Assembly: GCA_937773775.1 (NCBI GenBank)
Contig: CALJVL010000039.1
Span: forward strand, 34,159 to 98,158
DNA from: an uncultured Flavobacterium sp.
Lineage (GTDB): Bacteria; Bacteroidota; Bacteroidia; Flavobacteriales; Flavobacteriaceae
DNA length: 64,000 nt
Direction: 5' to 3'
A program made the translations under genes and the position numbers. The notes below the pieces were generated by a model. That model did not search any database. It was not told where the DNA came from and saw only the letters and a program-made list of their open reading frames with translations. Positions 1 to 10,905 of the stretch are shown here, piece after piece (position 1 is the first letter of the stretch; every line of letters begins with the position of its first letter).

Positions 1-379
1 CACCTACCTCGTCTTCGTTATAGCCAAAAATAGCTTTTATTCCCTTATTCCAAAATAGTTTGTCTTCTTGTATTTTCCAATCCCATATAGTATCGCTGGT
101 GGCTTTAGCTACAATGTCATACTTTTCATTTGATTCTTTTATTTCATTGTTTGTGCTCTGAAGTTTTTCGAGTACTTCTTTATCTTGGTTTTGGTTTTTG
201 GATAAAATATATCTATATACTATTCCAGTTAATAGGATTAAGGTAATGTCTTTTAAAAAACCGTATGAGGGATAGTTTTCTATTAAAGAGAACTTTAGCA
301 AGGTTTTATGGAAAACAATAGCCACAAACAATGCGGTAACTAGGTATATAATGGTTATTTGATTGGATTTGTTTTTCAT
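1..379 (-). CDS. Membrane sensor protein with PAS domain, N-terminal part (cut by window edge)
   Basis: The start codon ATG is at 379 and the reading frame is open to the left edge, so about 126 N-terminal residues are visible. They show a short basic start, a first hydrophobic segment (about residues 8-25), a second (about 45-60), then a charged coiled-coil-like linker and a sequence with the pattern of a PAS domain beginning (YDIVAKATSDTIWDWK, then LFWNKGIKAIFGY). Two membrane segments followed by a linker and PAS domain are the usual front end of a Bacteroidota PAS sensor histidine kinase. The catalytic part lies outside the window, so the kinase assignment is inference; a PAS-containing membrane sensor is what the sequence supports. 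It is divergent from typA. Confidence 0.65.
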   Translation of the reverse strand, partial: MKNKSNQITIIYLVTALFVAIVFHKTLLKFSLIENYPSYGFLKDITLILLTGIVYRYILSKNQNQDKEVLEKLQSTNNEIKESNEKYDIVAKATSDTIWDWKIQEDKLFWNKGIKAIFGYNEDEVG

Positions 380-520
380 TACCCAAATGTAATTAAATAT
401 TATGAATTATAAAACAGTCCATTAGCGTAATTTGGAGCTGTATTTTCAGCAATTTTGCTTTATGACAAAGCAACAATATGTAAACTATTACAGAAAGATT
501 TTTTATATCAAAATAAAGTG

Positions 521-528
521 TACCTTTG
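521..528 (+). promoter_or_regulatory. Probable typA promoter, -7 box
   Basis: TACCTTTG matches the Bacteroidota -7 consensus TAnnTTTG and lies 27 bp before the typA ATG, the same spacing seen for several other genes in this window. No clear TTG -33 element is seen at the expected distance; the upstream region is T-rich. Confidence 0.6.
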
Positions 529-547
529 CAGCCATTAAAAATCACAG

Positions 548-2344
548 ATGGAATCTATTAGAAACATTGCAATTATTGCCCACGTCGATCACGGTAAAAC
601 AACTTTGGTTGATAAAATTATGTATCACTGTCAGTTATTTCGTGACAATCAAAACACAGGTGATCTAATTCTTGATAACAACGACTTAGAGCGTGAAAGA
701 GGTATTACTATTACTTCAAAAAACGTTTCTGTAGTTTACAAAGGAACTAAAATCAACATTATTGATACCCCTGGTCACGCCGATTTCGGTGGAGAGGTAG
801 AACGTGTATTGAACATGGCTGATGGAGTTTGTCTACTAGTAGATGCTTTTGAAGGACCAATGCCACAGACGCGTTTTGTGTTACAAAAGGCTCTAGATCT
901 TGGTTTGAAACCATGCGTTGTTATAAACAAAGTTGACAAAGAAAACTGTACTCCTGAAGAAGTTCATGAAAAAGTTTTTGACTTAATGTTCGAATTAGGA
1001 GCAGAAGAGTGGCAGTTAGATTTTCCAACTGTATACGGTTCAGCTAAAAATAACTGGATGTCTGATCATTGGGAAAACGTAACGGATAATGTTGAAGCAT
1101 TATTGGATATGGTTATTGAAAATGTTCCAGCTCCAAAAGTTTCTGAAGGAACTCCGCAAATGTTAATCACTTCGTTAGACTTCTCAGCGTTTACAGGTCG
1201 TATCGCTATTGGTCGTCTTGAAAGAGGTGTTTTAAAAGAAGGAATGCCAATTTCTTTGTGTAAAAGAGATGGTGTAATAATAAAATCACGTATCAAGGAA
1301 TTACATACTTTTGAAGGCTTAGGTCGTATAAAAGTTCAAGAGGTAAAAGCTGGAGATATTTGTGCCATAGTCGGAGTTGAAGGTTTTGAAATAGGCGATA
1401 CAATTGCTGATTTTGAAAATCCTGAGGCCTTACAAACAATTACTATTGATGAGCCAACAATGAGCATGTTGTTTACAATTAATGACTCTCCTTTCTTTGG
1501 TAAAGAGGGTAAATTTGTTACTTCACGTCATATTAGAGATCGTTTGACAAAAGAATTAGAGAAAAACTTAGCGATGAAATTGGGTGAAACTGATTCAGCT
1601 GATAAGTTTATGGTTTTTGGACGTGGTGTACTTCACTTGTCTGTTCTTATTGAGACAATGAGAAGAGAAGGATATGAATTACAAATCGGTCAACCACAAG
1701 TTATTATCAAAGAAATTGATGGTAAGAAATGTGAACCTATTGAAGAATTAACTATTGATTTACCGGAAAATCTTTCTGGTAGAGCGGTAGAGTTTGTTAC
1801 TATCCGTAAAGGTGAAATGTTGAGCATGGAAGGTAAAGGCGAGCGTATGATTATAAAATTTAATATCCCATCTCGTGGAATTATTGGATTGCGTAATCAA
1901 TTGCTTACAGCAACAGCTGGAGAGGCTATTATGTCACACCGTTATATTGGATACGAGCCATTTAAAGGAGCAATTCCTGGACGTAACAATGGTTCTTTAA
2001 TTTCTATGGAGAATGGAAAAGCAATTCCTTATTCTATCGATAAATTACAAGACCGTGGTAAGTTCTTCGTTAATCCTAATGATGAAATTTACGAAGGTCA
2101 AGTAATTGGAGAGAACTCTCGTAGCGATGACATGAGTGTAAACGTAACGAAAGCTAAGAAACAGTCTAACGTTCGTTCTTCTGGAAATGATGAGAAGGCA
2201 AGGATTATTCCTCCAATTATCTTTTCATTAGAAGAGGCTTTAGAGTACATTCAAAAAGATGAATATGTTGAGGTTACTCCGAAATCTATTCGTTTAAGAA
2301 AAATTTATTTGACAGAGACTGATAGAAAAAGATTCAAAATCTAA
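548..2344 (+). CDS. typA: Translational GTPase TypA/BipA
   Basis: Ribosome-binding GTPase of the EF-G-like family that helps 50S assembly and growth under stress. The 598 residues match the usual family length. All G motifs are present: AHVDHGKT (11-18), RGITI (51-55), DTPGH (73-77), NKVD (127-130) and a GSAK loop further on. The C-terminal half has the elongation-factor domain V-like region and the TypA-specific C-terminal domain ([15 protein letters not shown], then a basic end). The ATG at 548 is preferred because [18 protein letters not shown] is the standard N-terminus; a longer overlapping frame starting at 432 is a shadow. It stands alone, with its own promoter and a strong terminator just after the stop. 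Confidence 0.97.
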   Translation: MESIRNIAIIAHVDHGKTTLVDKIMYHCQLFRDNQNTGDLILDNNDLERERGITITSKNVSVVYKGTKINIIDTPGHADFGGEVERVLNMADGVCLLVDAFEGPMPQTRFVLQKALDLGLKPCVVINKVDKENCTPEEVHEKVFDLMFELGAEEWQLDFPTVYGSAKNNWMSDHWENVTDNVEALLDMVIENVPAPKVSEGTPQMLITSLDFSAFTGRIAIGRLERGVLKEGMPISLCKRDGVIIKSRIKELHTFEGLGRIKVQEVKAGDICAIVGVEGFEIGDTIADFENPEALQTITIDEPTMSMLFTINDSPFFGKEGKFVTSRHIRDRLTKELEKNLAMKLGETDSADKFMVFGRGVLHLSVLIETMRREGYELQIGQPQVIIKEIDGKKCEPIEELTIDLPENLSGRAVEFVTIRKGEMLSMEGKGERMIIKFNIPSRGIIGLRNQLLTATAGEAIMSHRYIGYEPFKGAIPGRNNGSLISMENGKAIPYSIDKLQDRGKFFVNPNDEIYEGQVIGENSRSDDMSVNVTKAKKQSNVRSSGNDEKARIIPPIIFSLEEALEYIQKDEYVEVTPKSIRLRKIYLTETDRKRFKI

Positions 2345-2361
2345 TTCTATTTATATAAATT

Positions 2362-2391
2362 AAAAAGCCATTCGAAAGAATGGCTTTTTTT
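2362..2391 (+). terminator. Intrinsic terminator of typA
   Basis: Perfect 12-bp stem AAAAAGCCATTC/GAATGGCTTTTT (2362-2373 and 2378-2389) with a GAAA tetraloop, followed by more T residues. It begins 18 bp after the typA stop and could also stop transcription from the right. Confidence 0.9.
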
Positions 2392-2497
2392 ATGTCTTTA
2401 TTTTTTTACTGACGACTATGCCCTTTTTTTTAATGTCTTATTTGCCGATAAAACAGATTAAAGATGCATGTAACAAATGTTTTTTTGATCAGTCTTA

Positions 2498-5400
2498 TTA
2501 TCTTTTTAAACTGAAATGTCCCTTGGCCTCTCTGCCATCTTGCAATTTGGCAGTGTACCAATAATCATCAGAAGGTAATGGATTTCCATTAAACGTTCCA
2601 TCCCAGCCATCGCTATTAGTGTTTATTTTGGTTATTAATTTTCCATAACGATCGTATATAAATATAATAGAATTAACATTGAAATTGCCATTCACCCCTT
2701 TTACATTCCAATAGTCATTGTATCCATCACCATTTGGAGTGAAGTATTTCGGCGCCCCAAGTATCGCAATACTTTGGCTGGTAATACCGCAGCCATTTTC
2801 GTCGTTTACAAATACTTCATGTATTCCTGCAGGAACATTATCAAAGAAATTAGATGTTTGGAAAGGTCCGTATGGATCGTTTAAGCTATATTCATATTTA
2901 CCAGAACCAGTAACATTTACAGTAACTGAATTTATGTCTGTTAAATCAACAATGGTGATATCTGTAATATGCGCCACATCAGAAGCGGTAACTTTTATCG
3001 TTCGGATTCTGCTGCAACCAGAAATGTTTTTTACATCAACAGTATATGTTCCTTCTGCGTTTACATCTAATTCGTAAGCAATTTGACTAGGCAAAACAGT
3101 TCCATCTTTAGACCATAAATAAGTATAATTGCTTGTAGGTGAGTTATCTTGAATTCCCGCATCTAGTTTTACAAAGAATGTAGGAAGATTGGAGCAAACT
3201 AATTCATCATCGTCACCATTTGCATTCATATTAATACGGGGCAACGGATTTACTATAAAGTTTAAAGTAGTCGTCGCGGGACAAGATGGATTTAATGGAT
3301 TCGTTACTGTTACCAACACATTTTGAGTTCCTGTTGTAAAAGTTCCTGCTAAAGTTGCAAGTACAGTTCCGTTTTGTAAAGTATAAGTTACAATCATTCC
3401 TGTTTGTCCATTCAAAATTGTGTTTTGAAACGCTGAGGTATTAAATGCAATCTTACCATCTTGTACTAATGGATTTATCTCGTCATCACAAGTCGTCGTC
3501 AGCGCAGCTGAAACTGAGAATGCTTGCGGCAAATCATCAACAATAAACTGAATGGTTGTTTCATCAAAACAGCTTTGGGCTGTGTTGTTTTTTACAACGG
3601 CTTTTATGGTTTGGGAAGAAGTTATGAAAGTTGATGGAAAAGGACTTGTAATCAAAACTCCGTTAGTATCTTTCAAAGGATTATTTGCTGCATCATAATA
3701 AGTTACAGCAACCGGAAAGGTTTGATTGCTTCCTAATAAAGTTGACTCTAAATTAGTGGTATCGAAATTGAAAATCCCATCGTGGTCGTCATCGCATTGC
3801 CGCGGAATCGAAACAGGATTCGCAAAGGGTAGTTTTTCAACGGTTAAAATCACAAATGGACCCAATCCATAACAGGCATTGTCAACATCACTGTCTACCC
3901 GAACCCAGATATTTTGAGTATTTGGATAACCAATATTTCTATAATTGGAGATGTCGGTAATCTCATTAATTTCTGCTAATGCATCGGCTTGATTTCTATA
4001 ATAATTGATATTGTAAACAACTCCGGTTGTTTTTGGTAATAAATTTTGGATTGTTGTCTTGGTTGCACTTAAATCAAAAGTCGCAATTCCGTCACGTTTA
4101 TTGTTGTTGACAGTATTATTTCCATTAATATCTAAGAAGTCATCGCAAATAGCTTGTGGTATATTATAAGTAACAGGAATATTTGTCGCAATAACTTTTA
4201 ATGTCAGTTTGGCGACGCTATAACAAGCTGTTATGTTATTGGCAACCTTTGCCCAAATAAACATAGTGCCTGGAGTTGTATTTTCATAAGCCAATGGTGT
4301 TGATATTGGATCTTGCAGATTTCCATCACTATCTACAGATTCGTAATAGGAAAAAGTTTCGTTGGAGGAATTGCTGGAAATAGCATTGTTTTTCACGGTG
4401 AGATTAAAGGATGTAATGGCGTTTAAATCATCATCACATTGTATCATAGTAATGTCATTTACGATAGGTAATGCATAAACCGTTAATGTTGTTTCAGCAG
4501 AAATCAAACCGCAGGAATTTCCTGTTTTATTCAGTTGAACGCGATATTTGAAACCTTTCATTGCATTGGTAACGCTTGTAATAGTCAAGGTGTTTGTAGT
4601 AGCGTTTGAATACGTTGCAGTATTAGATATATCTGTCCAAGTTGTACCCTCATCGGTAGATAATTGCCATTGGTAGCTATCACCATTATCAGTTATTGAA
4701 ATATTTGCATTTTCTGATTCACAAGTTGGCGGAGCATCAGGTTGTGTCGTTATTACAATTGGGGCAGCAATAATGTAGTTTTGAATTGGTGTTGTATAGC
4801 CAATGTCGCTCGTAACAACTCCATTAGCATCGACTGTCGGTGGTGTGTTTCCCAATAATCCGTCGCCATTACCATCAATAAACCCAGCTTCGGTAACATC
4901 AAAACATAAATCATTATCACTGTCTAATTCAAGATAATTTTTAATCCCATCGCTATCTGTATCTCTAATGGTATAGTTAATAACGCCACTTTCAGGTGAA
5001 GTTTCTACGTTATCCGCTAGACCGTTAGATCCAAAAATAAGACCGTCAATAACTCCATCTAAAGTGGCATCCGAAGCATTTGAACCTGATTCAACTAAAT
5101 CATAAATCCCATCATTATCACTATCTAAATCTAAGTAATCTTTAACACCATCACCATCTGTGTCTATTGGAGTTAATCCAATGGATCCAATAGTTTCATA
5201 AGCATCACTTAAACCATCTTTATTTAAATCATCAGTAGTGTAGGTAATAAACTTTTCTCCTTGAGCCTCTATGTTGTCTGGAATACCATCATTGTCGCTA
5301 TCACTATCTAGTTGATCAGAAATACCATCTCCGTCTGAGTCTTTAGGTACGCAAACTGCAAAAAATTTAAATGATGATTTGTTTTTAGTATCATCGGATA

Positions 5401-7627
5401 GGTTTTTATGGGTAAAACTTATTGTATTTGTCCCAGAAGTTAAAAACTTGAAAGTTCCATCCCCAGCATCTAAAGGAGTTGCGCTGTTGAGTCTAAAGCG
5501 TATTTCAAAGGAAGAAAATTCAGTTATTCCACTTTCGTAAATTCCGTCATAATTGGTGTCGATCAGTAATTGGTCAGTTGGATTTAAAACTGTAATGGTT
5601 TTATCTATATCAGAATTTATAATATATTCGGCATCAGCATTCAAAAGATTCGTTGGATTAGCTGATGAAATGTATTCCATTCCTAAACTTATAGGATTCG
5701 TAAAAGTCATTTTGTAAACGACGCTGTTGTCTTTTCCGATAGGAATTTCAGTAATAAAACTACCGTCGAGACGTCCGATAAATGTTCCAGTGGGCAAACC
5801 AGTGCCATTTGTTGATATAAATCCGGTAAAAGAATTTGAATAAGTTCCAGCGGCAACAGTTCCAACACTAGAATTAGAAAGATCTATGTTTTGATTTCCA
5901 TAAGATTCAGTGCAATTTGTAATGCCGTCATTATCATTGTCAATGTCAATGTTGTCATTAGCCAAGTCATTATCAATGTTAGTAGGACAATTGCTCACAG
6001 GTATTTTATCCGAGTAAAAAGAATCACATCCAATGATGCTCCCTTTTACCTCATAGTAACCGGGTTGAGTTGGAATATATGAATTTGCATTCGAATTAGA
6101 AATAGGTTGGCCGTTAAAAGACCATTCAAAAGTATCGTAGGCGGTGATGGAACTGACCTTTAAAACGACATTAGGAATACAAGAGGAAGTTGCACCTATA
6201 CTTATTTCTGAAGTGATTTCTGGTTTTGTATCAAAACCGGAATAATATCCACCATAGGTTGCAGCTCCATTGGAGCTATAAAAGGAAACATAAACCTGCT
6301 TGCTTGATTTCACCGCTATATTCCCCATTAAATTAGGAATCGAATATCTTTCAAAAGAAGATTTACCCTCTATAGCAGTAGGTAAAGCGGTAACAGGATC
6401 ACCGTTTATTAATACAGTTGCTCCAGTTTCAGTTACGATATTTAAACTACCGCCAGTGTAATTTATATTTCCTATTTGTTCAATATATGGAATGTTATCT
6501 ACTGTATTAGGTGTGGCACAATTTAAGGGTGGTACAAAGAACATGTTTTGATTGGCCGGTGGAGAATAAACAGTGCTGTTTCCGCCAATACATTGGTAAG
6601 CAAAAACCTTATTAGAACTTGAAACATATAAACTCCCATTAGTACTAAATTGGCTCCCATCAATCGCAACATAATCTCCCGCATTAATCAGAGTTCTATA
6701 AGGATCAAAAATTCCATTTAGATAAATGATAGTATTAGGTTCGTGAGCAATCAAGATAACCCGTTCTAATTCATTTGTACCCGCTCCTTTTACAAAAATA
6801 TATTCTGTTCCCGTTTTGTCAAATGGAACTATTTGGTCAAAACCTACATCCCTTCCTGCGGGTCCTGTCGCCCCGTTAGGAAAGGTGCCGATTAGGGTGC
6901 TATTACTTCCGCAAAAAGAGCCCGAGTTGACGACTACCGGTTTATCTGATTCGACCAAGGCTCCAATCATTTTAGAACTGTTTGAGGGACTAGCATTGTC
7001 TTTGTTTTCTAAAGCGAGAACATAACTTTCGTCTTTGTTTAAAGTAATATTTATAGGTCCAGCGATAATGGTTCCGTCAGAAAGAATTGTTCCAATGGGG
7101 ATACCAGAAATGGTGACTTTTGTGCCATTTTCAGTAGATAAAACAGACGCGAAATTTAGTAAAGTGGAGTCATAAAGAGGGTTAAGCATAGCGCCAAGTC
7201 TAAATTCTTTACCTAAGGCGCTATTGCCTTTTGAAACTAATCCTCCTGCATGATTGTATGTTCCATTAGGATTTCTGCCAGAGTTTACTCTTACACTTAC
7301 GTAAATTAAATCTTCGGCTTCAATTACATATCCTTTATTACTTATTTTTCCAATGCTTGTTTTGGGGGTAAATAGTTGACTGGAATTTCCAGAACCTATG
7401 GAATAGACATATGGACTATTTTTATTTACGATACCTGGAATAACATTTCCTCCATTTTCTATTATTTTGAAATTAACAGAATTGGTGCTAGGTGTCGAAA
7501 TGTATATATATTGATCTTCAGCTAGGTTGTTTTGTGCAGTCAAAGGCGGAATATAATGCGTTTTACTAAACTGCGCAAAACAGCTTATTGATAAAAAAGT
7601 AAAGAAAATAAGTAAAGCTTTTTTCAT
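2498..7627 (-). CDS. Giant type IX secretion cargo protein with IgGFc-binding-like N-region, Ca-binding repeats and type B sorting domain
   Basis: 1709 residues, probably secreted to or anchored at the cell surface. A signal peptide (MKKALLIFFTFLSISCFAQ) is followed by a region of about 500 residues resembling the IgGFc-binding N-terminal domain, then an Ig-like stretch near 540-590. Residues about 600-960 carry several thrombospondin type 3-like Asp-rich calcium-binding repeats (DSDGDGISD, DTDGDGVKDYLDLDSDNDGI). Then come repeated modules of about 100 residues, each starting with a Cys-Asp-Asp signature. The last about 85 residues (YFTPNGDGYNDYWNVKG to KGHFSLKR) are the gliding-motility-associated / type B sorting domain. 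The gene lies 24 bp downstream of another type IX cargo gene with a similar C-terminus, probably one operon. The ligand is unknown; adhesion is inferred only from domain type. Confidence 0.9.
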   Translation of the reverse strand: MKKALLIFFTFLSISCFAQFSKTHYIPPLTAQNNLAEDQYIYISTPSTNSVNFKIIENGGNVIPGIVNKNSPYVYSIGSGNSSQLFTPKTSIGKISNKGYVIEAEDLIYVSVRVNSGRNPNGTYNHAGGLVSKGNSALGKEFRLGAMLNPLYDSTLLNFASVLSTENGTKVTISGIPIGTILSDGTIIAGPINITLNKDESYVLALENKDNASPSNSSKMIGALVESDKPVVVNSGSFCGSNSTLIGTFPNGATGPAGRDVGFDQIVPFDKTGTEYIFVKGAGTNELERVILIAHEPNTIIYLNGIFDPYRTLINAGDYVAIDGSQFSTNGSLYVSSSNKVFAYQCIGGNSTVYSPPANQNMFFVPPLNCATPNTVDNIPYIEQIGNINYTGGSLNIVTETGATVLINGDPVTALPTAIEGKSSFERYSIPNLMGNIAVKSSKQVYVSFYSSNGAATYGGYYSGFDTKPEITSEISIGATSSCIPNVVLKVSSITAYDTFEWSFNGQPISNSNANSYIPTQPGYYEVKGSIIGCDSFYSDKIPVSNCPTNIDNDLANDNIDIDNDNDGITNCTESYGNQNIDLSNSSVGTVAAGTYSNSFTGFISTNGTGLPTGTFIGRLDGSFITEIPIGKDNSVVYKMTFTNPISLGMEYISSANPTNLLNADAEYIINSDIDKTITVLNPTDQLLIDTNYDGIYESGITEFSSFEIRFRLNSATPLDAGDGTFKFLTSGTNTISFTHKNLSDDTKNKSSFKFFAVCVPKDSDGDGISDQLDSDSDNDGIPDNIEAQGEKFITYTTDDLNKDGLSDAYETIGSIGLTPIDTDGDGVKDYLDLDSDNDGIYDLVESGSNASDATLDGVIDGLIFGSNGLADNVETSPESGVINYTIRDTDSDGIKNYLELDSDNDLCFDVTEAGFIDGNGDGLLGNTPPTVDANGVVTSDIGYTTPIQNYIIAAPIVITTQPDAPPTCESENANISITDNGDSYQWQLSTDEGTTWTDISNTATYSNATTNTLTITSVTNAMKGFKYRVQLNKTGNSCGLISAETTLTVYALPIVNDITMIQCDDDLNAITSFNLTVKNNAISSNSSNETFSYYESVDSDGNLQDPISTPLAYENTTPGTMFIWAKVANNITACYSVAKLTLKVIATNIPVTYNIPQAICDDFLDINGNNTVNNNKRDGIATFDLSATKTTIQNLLPKTTGVVYNINYYRNQADALAEINEITDISNYRNIGYPNTQNIWVRVDSDVDNACYGLGPFVILTVEKLPFANPVSIPRQCDDDHDGIFNFDTTNLESTLLGSNQTFPVAVTYYDAANNPLKDTNGVLITSPFPSTFITSSQTIKAVVKNNTAQSCFDETTIQFIVDDLPQAFSVSAALTTTCDDEINPLVQDGKIAFNTSAFQNTILNGQTGMIVTYTLQNGTVLATLAGTFTTGTQNVLVTVTNPLNPSCPATTTLNFIVNPLPRINMNANGDDDELVCSNLPTFFVKLDAGIQDNSPTSNYTYLWSKDGTVLPSQIAYELDVNAEGTYTVDVKNISGCSRIRTIKVTASDVAHITDITIVDLTDINSVTVNVTGSGKYEYSLNDPYGPFQTSNFFDNVPAGIHEVFVNDENGCGITSQSIAILGAPKYFTPNGDGYNDYWNVKGVNGNFNVNSIIFIYDRYGKLITKINTNSDGWDGTFNGNPLPSDDYWYTAKLQDGREAKGHFSLKR

Positions 7628-7651
7628 GGGCTAAAAGTAGGTAAATATCTC

Positions 7652-9994
7652 TTATCTTTTTAGTGTAAAGTGGCCTTTTATAACTTTTCCATCTTCAAAT
7701 TTTAAAGAAAACCAATAATCATCTGAGGGCAATGCAAACCCATTAAAAGTACCGTTCCAACCAAAAAAAACAGGGTTAAATTGCTTTAATAATTTGCCAT
7801 AGCGATCAAAAATAGTAATAGTAGATTTAGGTAGCAATTCAAGGTTTTTTATATTCCAGCTGTCATTATATCCGTCCTCATTTGGTGTAAAAAAACGCGG
7901 GTAATCTAATACGTAAATTAAAAAAGGAGCTGACAAACCACAGCCGTTCTTATCTCTGGCATAGGCTGAATATATTCCCGGGGCAATACCTTCAAATTTG
8001 GGGTCATCCTGAAAATAGGACTCGTCAAGTGAAAACTCATAATTCCCTATCCCTGTATATTCTATCAAAACTGAATTTTGGTTCCTTGAAAAATCATCTA
8101 CTTGCGCTCCGATTATAGTCGCTATGCCGGAAGGGTTCACATTAAATATTTTTGTGGCTTCGCATCCATTTTCATTGGTAACTTTTACTGAATAATTACC
8201 TGCTGACGATAATGTAATAGTATTACTCGTTGCTCCGGTATTCCATATATAAGCGGAGTAGCCAGATGCAACAGAAAGGTTTATTGCATTTTCACTACAT
8301 AAGGAAACATTCTCTTCTTGAAAATTTAAAGGATTAAATGTAGTTATAATGAGAGTAATAGGAGTGATATCGTAGCAATCGGGGCCATTTACGACCCGTG
8401 CATAGATGATTTGTTGATTAGCAACCGTATTATTAAAAAGGTTTGGCAATACTTCGTTTTGTAGAGTAGCATCAGTTTGACTCAAGTAGTATGCTACTGT
8501 TAATCCTGGAGGTAATCCTTGCAGAACTTGCGGGCTAACTTGAGAATTTAAATCAAATTGATAAAGCCCGTCTTGTGTTGCGTCACCGTCACAGCTTGTT
8601 ATGGGGTTTTGTGGCGCAATCGTGTTATTTGAAATCTGTAGCATAATTTCAGCATAGTTTGAACAATCATAGCTATTTGATACTCTTGCATAAACAATTT
8701 GATCTGCAGAAGTGTTGTTGTAATTTTCAGGGTTTGGTATAGGGTTAATTGCTGCTTGAGCATCAGATAATCTTTCATAGTAGATAACATCACTTAAGCT
8801 TGAGTCGTTATTTTTGATAGCGCTGTCCATTTTGGTCAAATCAAAAAGTGCAATTTCGCTACCATTTTCATCGCATTGTACAATTGCCTGGTTGTTCAAA
8901 ACGATTTCTGGGGTATATTCAATTTTAATTTGACTGGTTGCGATGCAGGTAGAAGGATTTAAAGTGATTTCAACTCTGTATGTTCCAGCATCTGTGACGG
9001 TATAAGAAGGATTTATTTCTGTTGCTAATAAAATATTATTTCTAAACCATTTATAAGAATAGCTAGAAGGTAGCTCTGTGTCAATTACATAAGTTTGGCC
9101 AAAACAAAAGCCGCTATTCGTCGATAGTAAGCGATCGGCGCCTAAATCAACTTTAGATATAAAGCTGCCAGCTTTTAGGAAGACGGCAGAGTCATAATTT
9201 ACATTACGGTGATCTGCAATCACTAATTTAATATGATAGGAATTCCCTGCAATAACCCCTGTTTGGGCAGTCAGAGCAACTGTTTGCCCGCTATAATTGA
9301 TAGGACTTGAATTTGTCGTCGCTGTATTTGATTGCCCGAAATATTCTTCGTTTACTGCAGCGCATCCGTTCTCCGTGGTCCCATTTTCCTTGGTAAAAGT
9401 TGGTATAAAGGGATGTACATTCTGAGAAGAAACTGTGGTAGTTCCATCTGGGAGTACTGCCAAGTTTTTATAAGCTGCAGAACCACCATTTTCTTTAATC
9501 AAAAAAGCAAATCCGTCTGAAAATTGGCAAGGGAAATAATCTTGGTATTCATTGGAGGCAAAAATATAATCAAAGCTGATGAAGTTTGTAAATGGTACAA
9601 AGTCGAACTCTAAAACTGTAGCATTCTTAGTGTTTGTTATTCCTAAAGCCTCTTCTAAATCTACATCCCCTAGCCATGAAGTATCTCCCCCGCCGTTGTC
9701 CCTTAAAAATGGACCTACGGAATTGTCACTACTCCATGTGCTTAACAAAACACCTTCCGAAAACGGAAAACTACTTGTTCCAGCACTGAAATAAGCATAA
9801 CTGTTTTTAGTTCCCGAAAAGGAATCTCCAGATACGCTAGCTGATGATGTAGTTGCACAAGTACTATTATTGGTCAATAAGTCTACCAGATCTTGTGCTA
9901 GGTAGGCATCATCTACTGTAATAGATTGGGCAGTCGCAATAAGTGAGTAGCAACAGACAAAGATGTAGAATAAAATTATTTTCAATAGTTTCAT
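7652..9994 (-). CDS. Type IX secretion cargo protein with choice-of-anchor L domain and type B sorting domain
   Basis: 780 residues with signal peptide (about residues 1-23, ending AQS). Residues about 30-290 match the choice-of-anchor L pattern (a stretch beginning VDLEEALGI, then LEFDFVPF and FDYIFASNEYQ), usually found in Bacteroidota surface proteins. Ig-like and Cys-Asp-rich repeat modules follow, and the C-terminus (RFFTPNEDGYNDSWNIKN to KGHFTLKR) is a type B type IX sorting domain closely similar to that of the next gene. It starts 15 bp after the stop of the ABC permease gene and ends 24 bp before the 1709-residue protein, so all four genes can be cotranscribed. Function is likely surface adhesion or matrix; the exact role is not readable. 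Confidence 0.9.
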   Translation of the reverse strand: MKLLKIILFYIFVCCYSLIATAQSITVDDAYLAQDLVDLLTNNSTCATTSSASVSGDSFSGTKNSYAYFSAGTSSFPFSEGVLLSTWSSDNSVGPFLRDNGGGDTSWLGDVDLEEALGITNTKNATVLEFDFVPFTNFISFDYIFASNEYQDYFPCQFSDGFAFLIKENGGSAAYKNLAVLPDGTTTVSSQNVHPFIPTFTKENGTTENGCAAVNEEYFGQSNTATTNSSPINYSGQTVALTAQTGVIAGNSYHIKLVIADHRNVNYDSAVFLKAGSFISKVDLGADRLLSTNSGFCFGQTYVIDTELPSSYSYKWFRNNILLATEINPSYTVTDAGTYRVEITLNPSTCIATSQIKIEYTPEIVLNNQAIVQCDENGSEIALFDLTKMDSAIKNNDSSLSDVIYYERLSDAQAAINPIPNPENYNNTSADQIVYARVSNSYDCSNYAEIMLQISNNTIAPQNPITSCDGDATQDGLYQFDLNSQVSPQVLQGLPPGLTVAYYLSQTDATLQNEVLPNLFNNTVANQQIIYARVVNGPDCYDITPITLIITTFNPLNFQEENVSLCSENAINLSVASGYSAYIWNTGATSNTITLSSAGNYSVKVTNENGCEATKIFNVNPSGIATIIGAQVDDFSRNQNSVLIEYTGIGNYEFSLDESYFQDDPKFEGIAPGIYSAYARDKNGCGLSAPFLIYVLDYPRFFTPNEDGYNDSWNIKNLELLPKSTITIFDRYGKLLKQFNPVFFGWNGTFNGFALPSDDYWFSLKFEDGKVIKGHFTLKR

Positions 9995-10009
9995 AGACTA
10001 GTAAAGATA

Positions 10010-10846
10010 CTATAAATCCCTGCTTTTAAGTAATTTGTATGAGAATAACGTGAATAGAAGAGACCATGCCACTACAATAAGTATTGATAAAAAATGTACA
10101 CTGAAGTCTGTTACGTCATCCACCCCTATTTGGGTTCCGATGGTTTTAATCAAGGATAATTTAGAAAAAGGTTCCACTATTAAATTTGACATAGATTCTA
10201 GCGGGAAAAACTGTGTAATAGCAGCGGCTATATTATTTTCAGGAAAAACTGTAAAGGATAAAATGCCTTTTGCAATTCCTTCTATAATATTCCAAACCAA
10301 AAGGAAGCCAAGGGCAAAGGCAGAGCGTTTTACTAATATTCCCAAAAACAAGCAAAAAGAGAAAAAGCCAACTAACTTGACAAAAAAGGCCAAAAGATAT
10401 TCCATCTTGGAAAATACGATACTCATTTCAGTAGAGGAAGAAAAGCTATAGCCCAAAAGTAAACTCATTACAAAAACGTAAACGGTAGAGGCAAAAGCAA
10501 ATGCGAGCACCGTCAGGAATTTAGATAGAATGAATTCCTTTTTACTCATTCCATCAATCAAGTTTTGTTTTAGTGTGCCGTAACTGTATTCATTTGCCAT
10601 CATCGAAACAATCACAATGGCCAAAAAGAATTTCAACCAAGCTGCTATATAGGTATTAAAATGCCAAATAAAAGGGAAGTTAAATACTCCCATTTCGGCA
10701 AGATGGAGTTTAAAAAATCCTATGTTGAAATTGATCGACGCAATCAACGCAATAAAAGAAAGTAAAATAAAATAGGTTAATGTCAATACGCGACTGGCTT
10801 TATTCATCCAAATTTTTTGCAATTCTATAGAAAGTAATCTTTTCAT
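10010..10846 (-). CDS. ABC-2 type transporter permease
   Basis: 278 residues with about six hydrophobic membrane segments and the layout of ABC-2/NatB-like exporter permeases: a first helix near residue 20, a long periplasmic stretch, the EYSYGTLKQNLIDGMSKKEF cytoplasmic motif (about residues 86-105) typical of this family, then four more helices. It follows the ATPase gene by 59 bp on the same strand, making a two-component exporter. The substrate is not evident. The next downstream genes encode type IX cargo proteins, which are themselves exported by Sec and type IX, so a functional link between the exporter and the cargo is only suggested by the close spacing. Confidence 0.88.
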   Translation of the reverse strand: MKRLLSIELQKIWMNKASRVLTLTYFILLSFIALIASINFNIGFFKLHLAEMGVFNFPFIWHFNTYIAAWLKFFLAIVIVSMMANEYSYGTLKQNLIDGMSKKEFILSKFLTVLAFAFASTVYVFVMSLLLGYSFSSSTEMSIVFSKMEYLLAFFVKLVGFFSFCLFLGILVKRSAFALGFLLVWNIIEGIAKGILSFTVFPENNIAAAITQFFPLESMSNLIVEPFSKLSLIKTIGTQIGVDDVTDFSVHFLSILIVVAWSLLFTLFSYKLLKSRDL

Positions 10847-10905
10847 TTTTGATTTAGAAATTAGGATTTGTGAATTTACTGTGACTAAAAGTGATTCAAA
10901 GTCGA

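Noticed and set aside
432..668. Plus-strand frame overlapping the typA start
   Set aside because: Shadow of typA in another frame; the real start with the GTPase motif is at 548.
10035..10451. Plus-strand 138-codon frame inside the ABC permease gene
   Set aside because: Antisense to a clear permease; no family features.
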